22,917 nt of DNA from a virus: the IMG/VR virus record IMGVR_UViG_3300008267_001620, positions 1 to 22,917 of that record; one strand, written 5' to 3'. Below, in pieces: positions 22,711 through 22,917 of this stretch. The notes under the pieces are model-generated. The model saw nothing but the letters and a program-made list of their open reading frames with translations, was not told where the DNA came from and searched no databases. The number at the start of each line of letters is the position of its first letter. Position 1 is the stretch's first letter. The position numbers and the translations under genes were made by a program.

Positions 22711-22730
22711 CTATAGATTTTCTTCCTTTA

Positions 22731-22917
22731 TTATCCGTAACGGAATAATACGAAGTTGTTAGCACCCAAGGTACATACGCAACGCTCAGAAAGGAAGTTA
22801 ACCTCCATTGCATCCAAGTCGCTTGTAGCAGCACCACCGGCAGAACCTGTAATCCAAGTTTTGTATCTGCGGTCTTCAGCTTCAGAAGCACGGTAACGAA
22901 CGTGTAAGAAAGGACGC
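22731..22917 (-). CDS. Probable major capsid protein, C-terminal 61 residues only
   Basis: Reading from the right edge, the frame gives RPFLHVRYRASEAEDRRY, then KTWITGSAGGAATSDLDAME, then VNFLSERCVCTLGANNFVLF and RYG, followed by two stop codons in a row (TAA TAA). The gene continues beyond the window. The end pattern (a Gly/Ala-rich loop, DAMEVNFLSERCVCTLGANNFVLF) resembles the last beta-strands of major capsid proteins in environmental Bacteroidota phages. The strong terminator immediately after it and the head-to-tail gene order that follows support this. With only 61 residues the family is recognised rather than proven. A different frame across the same bases (22676-22891) gives a Leu/Val-rich peptide and is a shadow. 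Confidence 0.65.
   Translation of the reverse strand, partial: RPFLHVRYRASEAEDRRYKTWITGSAGGAATSDLDAMEVNFLSERCVCTLGANNFVLFRYG

Noticed and set aside
22676-22891. 71-residue minus-strand ORF at the right edge
   Set aside because: It is an out-of-frame read of the capsid gene. The other frame gives a normal globular end with two stop codons and is open to the window edge.
1-22917. tRNA genes, CRISPR arrays, insertion sequences, integrase or attachment sites
   Set aside because: I saw no cloverleaf-like sequence, no regularly spaced direct repeats, no terminal inverted repeats with transposase motifs and no recombinase. The only repeats are in-gene protein repeats.

Overview
The window looks like a segment of a tailed, podovirus-like phage genome whose host is probably a member of the Bacteroidota. 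The sequence is AT-rich and densely coded, with no intergenic stretch over about 100 bases. Start codons follow A/T-rich leaders without clear Shine-Dalgarno sequences, and the best promoter candidate fits the Bacteroidota pattern (TTG, about 19 bases, TAnnTTTG). Several proteins resemble, from memory, structural proteins of uncultured marine and freshwater Bacteroidota phages and crAss-like phages. No search was run, so family names are by recognition. No integrase, repressor, tRNA or CRISPR array is visible, so lifestyle cannot be judged.

Left block (1-2548, + strand): the end of a tight run of small, overlapping DNA-metabolism and unknown genes. It opens with the C-terminal part of a superfamily 2 helicase cut by the window edge. 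Then come an unknown 212-residue protein, a nested 54-codon ORF, a conserved phage hypothetical, a VRR-NUC nuclease, two small basic or charged proteins and a second PD-(D/E)XK-like protein. The block ends exactly where the opposite-strand block ends (stop codons at 2546-2548 and 2549-2551).

Right block (2549-22917, - strand, read right to left): a virion module in head-to-tail-to-ejection order. It starts with the C-terminus of a probable major capsid protein and a strong intrinsic terminator. Next are a head-associated protein and a second terminator fused to a Bacteroidota-type promoter. Then come two connector/ring-type proteins, a 1616-residue tail nozzle/muzzle-like protein, and a Cys-rich fibre/appendage protein. 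These are followed by a small structural protein, a broken GNAT acetyltransferase gene, two internal-virion-type proteins, and a giant polyvalent protein that is split in this sequence by a frame change near 6210-6225. No tape-measure or sheath gene is seen, which fits a short-tailed virion.

The main points for follow-up are the frame break in the giant protein (about 2,465 residues if joined), its conserved HDFYGH/GEENAW domain and its N-terminal 33-residue repeats. Others are the terminator whose loop supplies a promoter element, the Cys-rich module shared by two tail proteins, and the internally deleted acetyltransferase.
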